NCBI GenBank assembly: GCA_011390735.1
Contig: JAABRV010000003.1
Span: forward strand, 1 to 42,050
From: Trueperaceae bacterium
GTDB taxonomy: Bacteria; Deinococcota; Deinococci; Deinococcales; Trueperaceae
DNA length: 42,050 nucleotides
Reading direction: 5' to 3'
The notes under the pieces are model-generated. The model was not told the DNA's origin. It saw only the letters and a program-made list of their open reading frames with translations, and did no database searches. Position numbers and translations under genes: made by a program. Of the stretch, positions 1 to 7,918 are shown in pieces (position 1 is the first letter of the stretch; each line of letters opens with the position of its first letter).

Positions 1-177
1 CCAATGAGCGCGGTCGGTCCCTTCTCCGGGCTCGAGGAGACCACGATGAACCACGTGGGGAAGATGATGTTCAAGTGGGCCTACTGGCACCTGCTGCTGC
101 GGGGGCGCGACCTGCCGCTCCCGTCGGGAACGCCCCGCTCGGACGACGAGCGACGGCTCGAAGGGGCGGGGTCGTGA
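1..177 (+). CDS. Sulfide:quinone oxidoreductase-like flavoprotein, C-terminal end (partial)
   Basis: Only the last 58 codons are in the window; the 5' part lies upstream. The visible end carries the pattern of sulfide:quinone oxidoreductase and related NADH-dehydrogenase-like flavoproteins: an amphipathic stretch with the core MMFKWAYWHLLLRGRDLP, which in that family helps anchor the enzyme to the membrane near the quinone site. Such enzymes oxidise sulfide and pass electrons to the quinone pool. The downstream DUF1641, TusE/DsrC-like and DsrE-like genes on the same strand support a sulfide-oxidation role. The FAD-binding motifs and redox cysteines cannot be checked because they are outside the window, so an alternative type II NADH dehydrogenase-like protein is not excluded. 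Confidence 0.7.
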   Translation, partial: PMSAVGPFSGLEETTMNHVGKMMFKWAYWHLLLRGRDLPLPSGTPRSDDERRLEGAGS

Positions 178-274
178 GCGCCTCGCCACAGCCCGGCGCG
201 AGGCGCCGACCGGCGCGAACGCGCCGACCCCCTCGGCCGCCGACGTCGAGGCGCTGCAGGCGCAGCTGGCGCGC

Positions 275-556
275 ATGGCCGCGCAACTCGACGAGATCGC
301 CGCCGAGAGCCGGCGCTCGCGCGAGCGCTGGGAGGCGATCGACGAGCTGGCGCGCGACCTGACGCCGATCGTGACCCAGGCCATGGAGCGCGCGAATGCC
401 AAGCTCGGCGACCTCGAGGGCCGTGGCTACGGCGAGGTGCTGGGCGCCGGCGCCGGCGTGCTCGACCGCGTCATGCGCACCTTCGACCGCGACGGCGTGA
501 AGAACATCGGGGACACGATCGTGCTGCTCTTGAAGACCCTGCAGAACCTGCGCTGA
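275..556 (+). CDS. DUF1641 family protein
   Basis: This small protein (93 aa from the ATG at 275) resembles DUF1641 proteins, which commonly sit beside sulfide:quinone oxidoreductase genes. A charged N-terminal coil is followed by a segment around GVLDRVMRTFDRDGVKNIG and a short C-terminal helix. No catalytic motif is visible, and the molecular role of the family is unknown to me. The start is uncertain. The same frame continues upstream with plausible coil-forming coding sequence back to about position 230, but has no ATG, GTG or TTG there. A GTG at 174 overlaps the upstream stop as GTGA but is in a different frame. Either translation starts at 275 or a one-base indel near 180-235 has split the true start from the body. 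Confidence 0.7.
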   Translation: MAAQLDEIAAESRRSRERWEAIDELARDLTPIVTQAMERANAKLGDLEGRGYGEVLGAGAGVLDRVMRTFDRDGVKNIGDTIVLLLKTLQNLR

Positions 557-584
557 GGACGGCGCCGAGGGGAGGGGCCGCGAC

Positions 585-896
585 ATGCTCGCCACCATCG
601 CCGGCAAGCCGGTGCACGTCAACGACGAGGGCTTCCTCACCGAGTTCCACGAGTGGGACGAGGACGTGGCCGCCGCCCTGGCGGCCGACATCGGTATCGA
701 ACTCGACGAGGAGCGGCTCACCGTGCTGCGCTTCGTGCGCCGCGACTACCACGAGCGCGGCACCACCCCCACGCTGCGGCGCGTGAGCGCGACGGGCGGG
801 TTCGATACCAAGCGCCTGTTCGTCCTCTTCCCGAAGAAGCCCGCCAAGAAGATGGCGTACGTCGCCGGCGTGCCCAAGCCCGTCGGCTGCGTGTGA
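585..896 (+). CDS. TusE/DsrC family sulfur-carrier protein
   Basis: This 103-residue protein matches the TusE/DsrC/DsvC family over its full length, including the N-terminal G-K-V-DEGFL region and the C-terminal arm ending GVPKPVGCV. The penultimate cysteine (Cys102) is the conserved persulfide-carrying residue of the family. The second arm cysteine of dissimilatory DsrC, eleven residues earlier, is alanine here. The protein therefore looks like a single-cysteine sulfur relay carrier rather than a DsrAB partner. It lies 28 bp after the DUF1641 gene and just before a DsrE-like gene, so the cluster probably moves sulfane sulfur produced by the upstream flavoprotein. The acceptor in the cell is not visible in this window. 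Confidence 0.85.
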   Translation: MLATIAGKPVHVNDEGFLTEFHEWDEDVAAALAADIGIELDEERLTVLRFVRRDYHERGTTPTLRRVSATGGFDTKRLFVLFPKKPAKKMAYVAGVPKPVGCV

Positions 897-913
897 CGCC
901 GCAGGAGGCCCGC

Positions 914-1417
914 ATGACCAGCGATCGCCCCGTGCCGACCTTCGACGACGACGTGGACGGCGGCCGCAAGCTCTGCCTCATCTGCTCCAAGGGTTCGCTC
1001 GACATGGCGTACCCCGGCCTCATCCTGGCCAACGCCGCGCTCGGCGAGGGCATCGAGACGCACCTGTTCTTCACCTTCTGGGGTTACGAGATCATCCGCA
1101 AGAAGACGATGGCGAACCTGCAGTTCACCGCCGTCGGCAACCCCGCCAGCCACATGCCCGCCCTGGCGGCCGCGCTCCCCGGCATGCAGGCGCTGGCGAC
1201 GCGCATGATGCGGCGCCAGATCGCCGACCTCGACGTGCCGACCGTCCCCGAGATGCTCGATCACATCGTCGCCGCCGGCGGGCACCTGTGGGCCTGCCGC
1301 ATGTCGGCCGACATGCTGAAGCTGAAGCTCGAGGACCTCCACGACGGGGTCGAGGGCGTCATCGGCGCGACCGAGTTCATGGAGCTCTCGGCGGGCGCGC
1401 AGACGCTGTTCGTGTGA
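914..1417 (+). CDS. DsrE/DsrF/DrsH-like sulfurtransferase family protein
   Basis: The 167-residue product has the DsrE-like fold signature: a first strand with KLCLICSKGSLDMAYPGLI, a following AxALGxGIETHLFFTF strand-helix and a late HLWACRMSADML segment. The cysteine of the ACRMS motif is the residue that binds persulfide in related DsrE2/DsrE3 proteins; two more cysteines lie in the first strand. The ATG at 914 follows the motif CAGGAGG and was chosen for that reason. Its stop overlaps the GTG of the next gene by four bases, which suggests translational coupling to the flavoenzyme downstream. The likely role is sulfur transfer to or from the TusE-like carrier encoded just upstream. Confidence 0.82.
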   Translation: MTSDRPVPTFDDDVDGGRKLCLICSKGSLDMAYPGLILANAALGEGIETHLFFTFWGYEIIRKKTMANLQFTAVGNPASHMPALAAALPGMQALATRMMRRQIADLDVPTVPEMLDHIVAAGGHLWACRMSADMLKLKLEDLHDGVEGVIGATEFMELSAGAQTLFV

Positions 1418-2790
1418 GCCGGCCCGTGCGCGTCGCCGTCGTCGGCGCGGGGCTCGGGGGCCTGACGGCCGCCCACGCCATCCGGCGCTTCGCCGGTGAG
1501 CGCGGTCGCGCCCTCGAGCTCGAGGTGTGGGACGCCAACGACCGACCCGGCGGGCAGCTGTTCAGCGTGCGCGAGGACGGCTTCGTCGTCGAGTGGGCCG
1601 CGAACGCCTTCCGCACCGGCGTCGGCCCCACCGCCGACCTGCTGGCCCGCCTCGGCCTGCAGGCCGAGCAGGTGCACGCCGACCCCGCTGCCAACCGCCG
1701 CTACGTCTTCCACGGCGGCCGGCTGCACCTGCTGCCGAGCGACCCCATCTCGCTCCTGAACTTCGCGCCCATGTCGCCCGAGGGCCGCCTGCGGGTGCTG
1801 GCCGAGCCCTTCCTGACGTACCGGGCCGGCGAAGAGGAGTCGGTGTTCGACTACGCGGCCCGCCACATGGGGCCCGAGGCCGCGGAGGTGCTGCTCGGCA
1901 CGATGGTGCGCGGCATCTACGGCGGCGACGCCCGCAAGCTCTCCGTCGACGCCGCCTTCCCGATCATGCGCGAGATGGAGCGCGACCACGGCTCGCTGGT
2001 CGTCGCCGGCCTGGCCGGCATGCAGAAGCGCATGCGCGAGCGCAAGACCACCTGGAGCTTCCGCGGCGGCATGCGCACGCTGGTCGACCGCCTCGCCGAG
2101 GAGCTCGGCGGCGCGCTGCGACTGGACACCGCCGCGGCCGTCCTATCGGCGGAGGCGGCCGGCGGCTTCCGGCTGCGCGCCGCCGACGGCGACGAGCGCC
2201 CGTTCGACGCCGTGGTGCTGGCCCTGCATCCCGCGGCGGCCGCCGGCCTGGTGGCGCCCCTCGACACCGAGGCCGCGCGCGAGCTCGCCGGCATCCCCAA
2301 CGCGCCGATCGGCATGGTGGCGATGGCCTTCGCGCGCGACGCGCTGCGCACACCACCCGACGGCTTCGGTTTCCTGGTCGCCCCCAGCGAGGACCTGCGC
2401 GTTCTGGGCATCCTGATCGAGTCCAACGTGTTCCCGGGCCGGGCACCCGACGGCACCGTGCTCGTGCGGGCGATCATGGGCGGCGTCGACGACCCGGGCT
2501 TCGACGACCGCAGCGACGCCGACATCGAGGCCATCGCGCTCGACGCCGTCGACCGCGCGTGGGGCCTCGCGAGCGCCCCGCTGCGCACGTGGGTGGGCCG
2601 TCAGGGGCGCGGCATCCCGCAGTACGTCATCGGGCACCACGCCCGCCTGGCGCGCATCGAGGGGCGCCTGGCCCGCTTCGGCGGCCTGCACCTCGCGGGC
2701 AACGCCTACCGGGGCATCGCCGTCGGCAAGCTGGTGGACGACGCCGAGGTCGTGGCGAGCGCCGTGTGGGAAGCGGCGCCGGCCGGCTGA
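1414..2790 (+). CDS. Protoporphyrinogen/coproporphyrinogen oxidase-type flavoprotein
   Basis: The 458-residue product begins with a Rossmann FAD site (GAGLGGLTAAHAI, about residues 11-23) and a second strand ending in WDANDRPGGQL. It ends with HLAGNAYRGIAVGKLVDDA, the C-terminal FAD-binding motif of HemY/HemG-type oxidases. Central features such as MVRGIYGGDARKLSV and WSFRGGM also match that family. These enzymes oxidise protoporphyrinogen IX or coproporphyrinogen III in heme synthesis. The sequence alone does not tell me which substrate is used. The GTG at 1414 overlaps the upstream DsrE-like stop as GTGA, so the gene is probably co-transcribed with the sulfur genes; this may simply reflect a need for heme in respiratory sulfur oxidation. 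Confidence 0.85.
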   Translation: MSRPVRVAVVGAGLGGLTAAHAIRRFAGERGRALELEVWDANDRPGGQLFSVREDGFVVEWAANAFRTGVGPTADLLARLGLQAEQVHADPAANRRYVFHGGRLHLLPSDPISLLNFAPMSPEGRLRVLAEPFLTYRAGEEESVFDYAARHMGPEAAEVLLGTMVRGIYGGDARKLSVDAAFPIMREMERDHGSLVVAGLAGMQKRMRERKTTWSFRGGMRTLVDRLAEELGGALRLDTAAAVLSAEAAGGFRLRAADGDERPFDAVVLALHPAAAAGLVAPLDTEAARELAGIPNAPIGMVAMAFARDALRTPPDGFGFLVAPSEDLRVLGILIESNVFPGRAPDGTVLVRAIMGGVDDPGFDDRSDADIEAIALDAVDRAWGLASAPLRTWVGRQGRGIPQYVIGHHARLARIEGRLARFGGLHLAGNAYRGIAVGKLVDDAEVVASAVWEAAPAG

Positions 2791-2874
2791 GTCGTCGACG
2801 CCTCGGAGGGCCGACGGCATCCCGTGCAGGCGCTCCCGCCATCGCCGATAATGGCGTGAAGGCGAGGTGGTTTC

Positions 2875-3753
2875 ATGGCACCCGATCCCGCGGACGGCGG
2901 GCCGGCGTTCGACGTCGTGACCGATGGCGGTCTCGACGCCTTTGGCGAACTGCTGAACGACGTCCCTTACGCACCCTTCACGCTCAACTTCGGGCCCGAG
3001 AGCTTCCTGGCGAACGAGCTGCCACGCGACGAGTTCTTCGTCCGCCTGCGGGCGGGCGACCCGCACCCCACCACCAGCCAGCCTTCCCCGGAGGAGTTCG
3101 CCGCGCTGGTTCGGGACGCGAAGCGGCCGCTGCTGGTGATCACGATCTCCAGCGGGCTCTCGGGCAGCATGAACGCCGCCGACCAAGCGCGAGCGCTCGT
3201 GCCGGACGCGCAGATCACCCTGCACGACTGCCGCACGCTGTCGGCCGCCCAAGCCTTCCAGGTGCACGCCGCGATGACCGCGCGCGACCACGGTCTCGAC
3301 CTGGACACCGCGCTCGACTGGATGCGCCGCGTCCACGACGAGACCGAACTCTTCTTCACGATCGACACGCTGGAGTACCTGCGCCGCGGCGGCCGCATCG
3401 GCCGGGTGCAGGCCGCATTGGGCGGCTTGATGAACCTCAAGCCCATCGTCAACGTCGACAAGACCACCGGCACCTACGTCAACGCGGCCCGCGCGCGCTC
3501 GTGGACGAAGGCGATCGACGAGATCGCCGCGCAGGTCACGGCTCGCTACGAGTCGGGGACGCCGCTGCGGGTCGCGCTCGTGTACGGCGAGGCGGAAGAG
3601 GACGCCGAGCGGCTGCTCGAGGCGCTGCGGCGCGAGCACCCCGTGCCCTGGAGCGCCACCGCGCCCGTCGGCGCCGCGCTCGCGGTGCACACGGGGCCGA
3701 AGGCGGTCGGGCTGGCGGTGGCGCCGGCGGCGTGGCCGTGGGAGAGCGGCTGA
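2875..3753 (+). CDS. DegV family fatty-acid-binding protein
   Basis: The 292-residue protein has the DegV layout: an N-terminal domain with [11 protein letters not shown], the serine motif [12 protein letters not shown], and a C-terminal domain with [13 protein letters not shown] and [15 protein letters not shown]. DegV proteins bind a fatty acid. In Firmicutes the FakB members present it to the kinase FakA for phosphorylation. No FakA-like gene is seen in this window. The start at 2875 follows GAGGTGG at normal spacing. A GATAAT hexamer at 2847-2852 is a candidate -10 box. The first residues are less like the family, which usually begins with a strand of the type VTDS; here VTDGG replaces it. 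Confidence 0.85.
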   Translation: MAPDPADGGPAFDVVTDGGLDAFGELLNDVPYAPFTLNFGPESFLANELPRDEFFVRLRAGDPHPTTSQPSPEEFAALVRDAKRPLLVITISSGLSGSMNAADQARALVPDAQITLHDCRTLSAAQAFQVHAAMTARDHGLDLDTALDWMRRVHDETELFFTIDTLEYLRRGGRIGRVQAALGGLMNLKPIVNVDKTTGTYVNAARARSWTKAIDEIAAQVTARYESGTPLRVALVYGEAEEDAERLLEALRREHPVPWSATAPVGAALAVHTGPKAVGLAVAPAAWPWESG

Positions 3754-3796
3754 CGCCCGGGCAACGTCGCACGATCCGAACTTCACCCATCGCGCC

Positions 3797-5521
3797 TCAA
3801 CGTAGGGCCCGCAGGTACGCCACCACCCCGCCAGCCGCACGCACCGCCTGCTCGTAGGGCGTCGCCGCGGGCACGGGATAGGCCCGCCCGTCGACGATGA
3901 CGCGGCCGGCATCGAGGTCGACCTCGACCACGGCGTCCGGCCCCGCCGCCGCGTAGAAGTCGTCGTCGTCCAGTTCGACGAGCACGAGGCCCTCGTCACG
4001 CGCGCCGGCCGCGTAGAGCGGCGAGGCGCTGCGCGCGACGACGGCCGCGACGCCGGCGAGCCGCAGGGCCCGCACCGCCGAGGCGCGGTTGCTGCCGATG
4101 CCGAAGTCGTGGTCGGCGACGACCACGGCGCCGTGCAGGTCGCGCCCTGCTGCCTCCGGCGCGACGTGGGCCAGGAGCAGCCGGCGCAGCACGGCGGGGT
4201 CCGTGTCGCTGCTGGCGCCGATGCCGGGCACGAACGACGGCGTGAGGTCGTCGGTCGTGACGGTGCCCACGAGGCGCACGACGTTACCGCGGCGCGGCCA
4301 CACGACGTGGGTGCGCGCGTCGCCCGCGCGAGGTGGTCCCGGCGGCGCTGTGCCCATCCCGAGCCAGCCGCTGCGGGCCGCCTCGCCGGCGGTCGCGCCC
4401 GCGGCGAGGTGCACCCGCGACGTCGCCGACCCCATGCGTCCCACGCCGTTGCGGTTCCCCGTGCTGACGGCGACCTCGCCGTCGGCGAGCCGGCCGACGC
4501 CGAAGCCGAAGCACGGGCCGCAACCCGGCGCAAGCAGCTGCACGCCGGCGGCCTCCAGGCGGGCCAGCACGCCGGCGCGGCGCAGGCGCGCCTCGATGGC
4601 GGCGCTGGCCGGCGCCACGATCGTCGGCACCGCCGCCCGCGGGCCGAGGGCGTCGGCGAAGGCCGCGATCTCCTCGAAGGTCCCGCCCGCGCAGCTGCCC
4701 ACGAAGACGCGGTCGACGCGCGTGCGGGGGAGGCTCGCCACGCCGGCGATCTCGCCGCCTGCGGGCGCGACGGTCGGGCGCACCGCGGCCAGGTCGAGCA
4801 CGAGGTCGTCCCCGGACCCGCGCGGCTCGTCGTCGGGGTCGCCGTCGGCCGGGAACGACGCCGTCACCGCGGCCACCTCGGGCGCGACGTTGGCCAGGAC
4901 GGCGCGTTCCGCGATGCTCAGCGACGCGACGCCCGGACCCCCGAACTCGAGCGCGCGGCCGGTGGTGCGAGGAGCGTTCGCCGGCGCGGCGACCCGCCGT
5001 AGCTCGAGGGCGGCGTCGCGCGCCGTCACGCCTGGACCCAGGCGCCCCTCGAGGTGGACGCGCACGGTGTCCGGCACGCGCATGACGATCCTGCCCGTGT
5101 GCATCGCGGCCGCGAGGGTCGTGGGCTGGGCGGCGATGGCGATGGCGCCGGTGGCGCCGAGGGTCGGCGCGTGCGAGTCGTTGCCGAGCACGAGCATGCC
5201 CGGCCGAACCCGACCCAGTTCGAGCAGCACGTGGTGTTGGATGCCGAGGCCCGCGATCACCTCGACGTCGAATCGACGGGCGAAGGCGTCGCGCCGCGCG
5301 CGGAGTGCCTCGACCCGTTCCCGGTCGGCGCCCTGGTACGCGTCCGGCGGCCCGGTGTGGTCGTGCACCAGGACCACGGGCGCGGCCGCGCGCTCGGTCC
5401 CGAGGGCGGCCAGCGGCGCCGCGAGGGCGGGCGTCGTCCAGTCGTCGGTGACGATGAGGTCGACGGCGAGGTCGACCTCCGCACCGGCCGGGGCGCCGAA
5501 CCAGTGCTCGATCCGACTCAC
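3797..5521 (-). CDS. Fused aconitase/isopropylmalate isomerase-like hydratase
   Basis: The 574-residue product joins a catalytic Fe-S domain and a swivel domain of the aconitase superfamily in one chain. Residues 105-130 carry the PGMLVLGNDSHAPTLGATGA signature. The cluster cysteines are Cys277 (VGSCAGG) and Cys334/Cys337 (GCGPC), followed by STGNRNGVGRMGS. The swivel part near 470-490 carries DHDFGIGSNRASAVRAL, like LeuD. Most bacterial isopropylmalate isomerases are two subunits and are larger, so this compact fusion is divergent and its substrate is unknown. The GTG start at 5521 overlaps the stop of the upstream SHMT-like gene (GTGA), a strong sign that the two enzymes act in one pathway. 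No leu or citrate-cycle genes lie nearby. Confidence 0.75.
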   Translation of the reverse strand: MSRIEHWFGAPAGAEVDLAVDLIVTDDWTTPALAAPLAALGTERAAAPVVLVHDHTGPPDAYQGADRERVEALRARRDAFARRFDVEVIAGLGIQHHVLLELGRVRPGMLVLGNDSHAPTLGATGAIAIAAQPTTLAAAMHTGRIVMRVPDTVRVHLEGRLGPGVTARDAALELRRVAAPANAPRTTGRALEFGGPGVASLSIAERAVLANVAPEVAAVTASFPADGDPDDEPRGSGDDLVLDLAAVRPTVAPAGGEIAGVASLPRTRVDRVFVGSCAGGTFEEIAAFADALGPRAAVPTIVAPASAAIEARLRRAGVLARLEAAGVQLLAPGCGPCFGFGVGRLADGEVAVSTGNRNGVGRMGSATSRVHLAAGATAGEAARSGWLGMGTAPPGPPRAGDARTHVVWPRRGNVVRLVGTVTTDDLTPSFVPGIGASSDTDPAVLRRLLLAHVAPEAAGRDLHGAVVVADHDFGIGSNRASAVRALRLAGVAAVVARSASPLYAAGARDEGLVLVELDDDDFYAAAGPDAVVEVDLDAGRVIVDGRAYPVPAATPYEQAVRAAGGVVAYLRALR

Positions 5522-6822
5522 GCCAGGGCGGGCGCCGGCGCGCAGTAGTGCACCTCGCGGAAGCGCCGGGCGATGGTCACGGCCCGCTCCCGGACGCGCT
5601 CGATCGGCTGGCTCGCCGTCAGCGCGGCATGGACCAGGGCCGCCACCTCGCGCATCTCCCCCTCGCGCATGCCGAGGCGCGTGACCTCGGGCGTGCCCAG
5701 CCGTAGGCCCTTCCCGCGCAGCGAGGGGATGAGGTTGACGTTGGCGATGAGGTGGGCCTCGTGCAGCCGGTCGACGGCGGCGTCCGGCGTGGCGTGGGGC
5801 GCCACGTCGAGCCACACCTGGTGCGAGGCCGTCACGCGCGCGCCGCCCTGCACGCGCAGGCCGAGGCGGCCCAGCTCGCTGCCGAGGGCGTGGGCGTTGG
5901 CCAGGGTCTGGCGCGCGTAGTCGCGCCCGTACGCCTGCGCCTCCGCCAGGGTGATCGCGAGCGCGGCCACGTGGTGGAGGTGGAAGTTCGACACGTGCCC
6001 GGGGAAGATCGTCGCCTCGACGCGCGCCGCCACGTCCTCGCGGTTCGTCATGATCACCCCCTTCTGGGGGCCCGGCAGCGACTTGTGGGTGCTGCCCGAG
6101 AGGACGTCGGCGCCCTCGCGCAGCGGGTCCTGGAAGGCGCCCCCGGCGATGAGTCCCAGCACCTGCGAGGCGTCGTAGACGATGATCGCGTCCGGGCCCG
6201 CCAGCTCGCGCAGGGCGGCGACCGGGTGCGGGAAGAGCACCATCGAGGCGTCGAGGTAGATGACGTCGGGCGGCTCGGCCGCGAAGGCGCGGGCGCAGCC
6301 CTCCAGGTCGATCGTGGCGTTCGCGGCGTCGTACGGGAGGCGCCGGCGGCGGTCGGTCAGGCGTCCGGCGACGCTGTGGGCGGCGAAGTGGCCGCCGTCG
6401 TGCATGTCGAGGTGGTAGAAGACGCCGCCGCGCTCGAGGAGCGCGTGGATGACGATGTTCGTGCAGTTCTCGCCCGACAGCGGCCGGACGTTGACGTGGC
6501 GTGCGCCGAACAGCTCCGAGGCGATCTCCTGGGCGGCCGCCTCGACCTCGGAGAGGTGCTTGCCGCCCACGTAGCGCCACTGCGGGTTCTGGAAGAGGTA
6601 GCGGTGCGAGAGGTCGCTGCCGAGGACGCTGCGCGCCAGCGGGCTCAGCAGGTTCTCCGTCGGCACCAGGCCGACGCACGTCTCGCGGTAGGCGGCGTGC
6701 CGCGCGACCGCGTCGAGGACGCGGGCGGTGCCGGCGGTGCGGGCGCGATCGGACGGCGTGGCGGCGAGGATGTTCGGAAGTGGACTTTCGAAACGTAAGT
6801 TGCGAGGCATACTTGAGGTCAT
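5518..6822 (-). CDS. Serine hydroxymethyltransferase-like PLP enzyme
   Basis: The 434-residue protein is a fold-type I PLP enzyme of the SHMT family. It shows VPTENLLSP near residue 53 (the ENxxSP strip of SHMT), RYVGGKH near 83, IVYDASQVLGLIAGG near 213-227 (Asp217 for the PLP nitrogen) and STHKSLPGPQKG at 244-255 with Lys247 as the probable Schiff-base lysine. In housekeeping SHMT the Asp segment reads DMAH-GL; here the histidine is replaced by glutamine, and other core motifs differ. It is thus probably a specialised aldolase or hydroxymethyltransferase. ATG codons at 6822 and 6810 are both possible starts. It is coupled to the aconitase-like gene downstream. Confidence 0.75.
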   Translation of the reverse strand: MTSSMPRNLRFESPLPNILAATPSDRARTAGTARVLDAVARHAAYRETCVGLVPTENLLSPLARSVLGSDLSHRYLFQNPQWRYVGGKHLSEVEAAAQEIASELFGARHVNVRPLSGENCTNIVIHALLERGGVFYHLDMHDGGHFAAHSVAGRLTDRRRRLPYDAANATIDLEGCARAFAAEPPDVIYLDASMVLFPHPVAALRELAGPDAIIVYDASQVLGLIAGGAFQDPLREGADVLSGSTHKSLPGPQKGVIMTNREDVAARVEATIFPGHVSNFHLHHVAALAITLAEAQAYGRDYARQTLANAHALGSELGRLGLRVQGGARVTASHQVWLDVAPHATPDAAVDRLHEAHLIANVNLIPSLRGKGLRLGTPEVTRLGMREGEMREVAALVHAALTASQPIERVRERAVTIARRFREVHYCAPAPALA

Positions 6823-6833
6823 CGGACGAACGT

Positions 6834-6839
6834 ATCATA
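6834..6839 (-). promoter_or_regulatory. Candidate -10 box of the SHMT/aconitase-like operon
   Basis: On the minus strand TATGAT stands 11 bases before the ATG at 6822. No Shine-Dalgarno sequence lies between them, so the transcript would have a very short or no leader if this ATG is used. No convincing -35 hexamer is seen at 17 bp. Confidence 0.45.
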
Positions 6840-7169
6840 AGTCTACGCTGCTGTCACCCGCCGGCACGCGCCGCGCGATCCGGCAACGCGCCGACGCCGG
6901 CGACCCTGCGCGTCGAACGACGGCGCCCTGCTTCGGGTGCCCGCCTGCCGGCGCACGGAAGTGGCCGATGCCACACGACCGCGAACCGTCAGCCTCACGT
7001 CAGGTAGGCCGACTACCGTCTCCCTGGACACCGACGTGTCCGCCTCGGTGGCGACGAAACCCGGCCCGTACGTGGGCGCCTGGACCGGGTCGAGCCAGTG
7101 GCGCAACCGCCCGAGGCAACCTCACCGCATCGCGCGCCCGCAAAGCACCGCCGCCTGGGAGGCACACAC
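6840..7169. other. Intergenic region with two divergent promoters
   Basis: This 330-bp stretch has no convincing gene on either strand. The left end holds the promoter of the minus-strand SHMT-like operon. The part at 6987-7019 holds the direct-repeat promoter of the secreted-protein gene at 7170. The remaining 150 bp would form a long 5' leader for that gene; I see no known riboswitch in it. Confidence 0.5.
6987..7019 (+). promoter_or_regulatory. Direct-repeat promoter of secreted protein 1 (CGTCAG-N5-CGTCAG-N10-TANNNT)
   Basis: CGTCAG at 6987-6992 is repeated at 6998-7003, an 11-bp period. Ten bases later TACCGT (7014-7019) fits the TANNNT -10 pattern. The same arrangement with identical spacings precedes the genes at 13430 (minus) and 15753. 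The repeat covers the place of a -35 box, as in class II promoters activated by OmpR/PhoB-type regulators. The start codon is about 150 bp downstream, at 7170. Confidence 0.7.
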
Positions 7170-7751
7170 ATGAAGCGAATCCTACTCAGCACCCTGTTCT
7201 TGGCCGCGTTCGGCCTGGCCCTGGCGGGGCCGCCTGTGGACTACCAGTTGTACTGCGAAGTCACCGACTCGGAGACTTCGATGACGACGTTCGAGCCCGT
7301 CGGCGTGGCGAGCGAGGTCGAGGGCGAGCGGCACGTGATGCTGGCCGACGGCGCGCTCGCGGGGTGCGACGACGTCGAAGGCTTCGTCACCGTCGACGGG
7401 TACCCGCAGGGCATCGATCCGACTGCTGAGGGTGCAGTAGCCAGCTTCTTCCTGACGTTCGACGACACCTTTACCTTCGTCGCAGACGAGGAACCCCTGT
7501 TCGAGACGACCCTCGACGAAGTGCCGCAGGTCGCCGTCGACGGCAAGCTGGGCGCCATGCAGAACCGCGCCGAGGCCTTCCAGCGGGCCGAAGCGGCCCG
7601 CACGCGCGCCGAGGAGCGTGCCGGCGGCCCGCCCATGGACGTCCCGGGCGAGGGTGATGACGGAGAGACGGAAGACGACGTGGAGATCGAGGACGAGGAG
7701 GACGGCCCCCCCATGGAGCTGCCCGAACCTGCCAAGCGCGGCCGTCCCTGA
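7170..7751 (+). CDS. Secreted protein with acidic, Pro/Gly-rich tail (paralog 1)
   Basis: The product has 193 residues. A signal peptide (MKRILLSTLFLAAFGLALA) is followed by the mature start GPPVDYQLYCE. A middle domain of about 100 residues has two cysteines and ends at EVPQVAVDGKLGAMQ. A helical RAEAFQRAEAARTRAEER stretch and an acidic tail rich in Glu, Asp, Pro and Gly end in RGRP. I do not recognise a known family. It is a clear paralog of the protein encoded at 15753: the mature start, the VPQVA(V/I)DG motif, the helix, a PP-DVP motif and the last residues correspond. The ATG at 7170 follows GGGAGGC. Its promoter has the direct-repeat element shared by all three such genes, so control by the two-component system at 13544-15504 is likely. 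Function unknown. Confidence 0.75.
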   Translation: MKRILLSTLFLAAFGLALAGPPVDYQLYCEVTDSETSMTTFEPVGVASEVEGERHVMLADGALAGCDDVEGFVTVDGYPQGIDPTAEGAVASFFLTFDDTFTFVADEEPLFETTLDEVPQVAVDGKLGAMQNRAEAFQRAEAARTRAEERAGGPPMDVPGEGDDGETEDDVEIEDEEDGPPMELPEPAKRGRP

Positions 7752-7774
7752 CGTTCGTATCACCGTGAACTTCC

Positions 7775-7811
7775 GCGACCGCGGGCCCCGACGAACGGGG
7801 CCCGCGGTCGC
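7775..7811 (+). terminator. Perfect 16-bp hairpin after secreted protein 1
   Basis: Two 16-base arms (7775-7790 and 7796-7811) are exact inverted repeats around a five-base loop, starting 24 bp after the stop. There is no long T run, only CTTCGTCGT, so it would be a T-poor intrinsic terminator or transcript-stabilising hairpin. Confidence 0.7.
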
Positions 7812-7918
7812 CTTCGTCGTGGACGTCAGGTCGAGATCTCGTGGTGCCGGGCCCGGGCGCACGCCATCTGCGGGGCGCAGGGGGCGATGCCGAGCCGCCG
7901 CGCATGCTGCAATGGCCC

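Noticed and set aside
1527-3857. Very long Arg/Pro/Ala-rich open frame across the flavoprotein and DegV genes
   Set aside because: It is an out-of-frame shadow typical of high G+C DNA, with no family similarity, and it covers two well-supported genes.
7824-7829. Single CGTCAG copies at 7824, 16781 and 19964
   Set aside because: None has a second copy 11 bp away or a TANNNT box at the right distance, so they were not counted as members of the regulon.
7830-7860. Palindrome CGAGATCTCG before the nitroreductase gene
   Set aside because: Ten bases is short for this composition, there is no regulator gene nearby and no second copy was seen.
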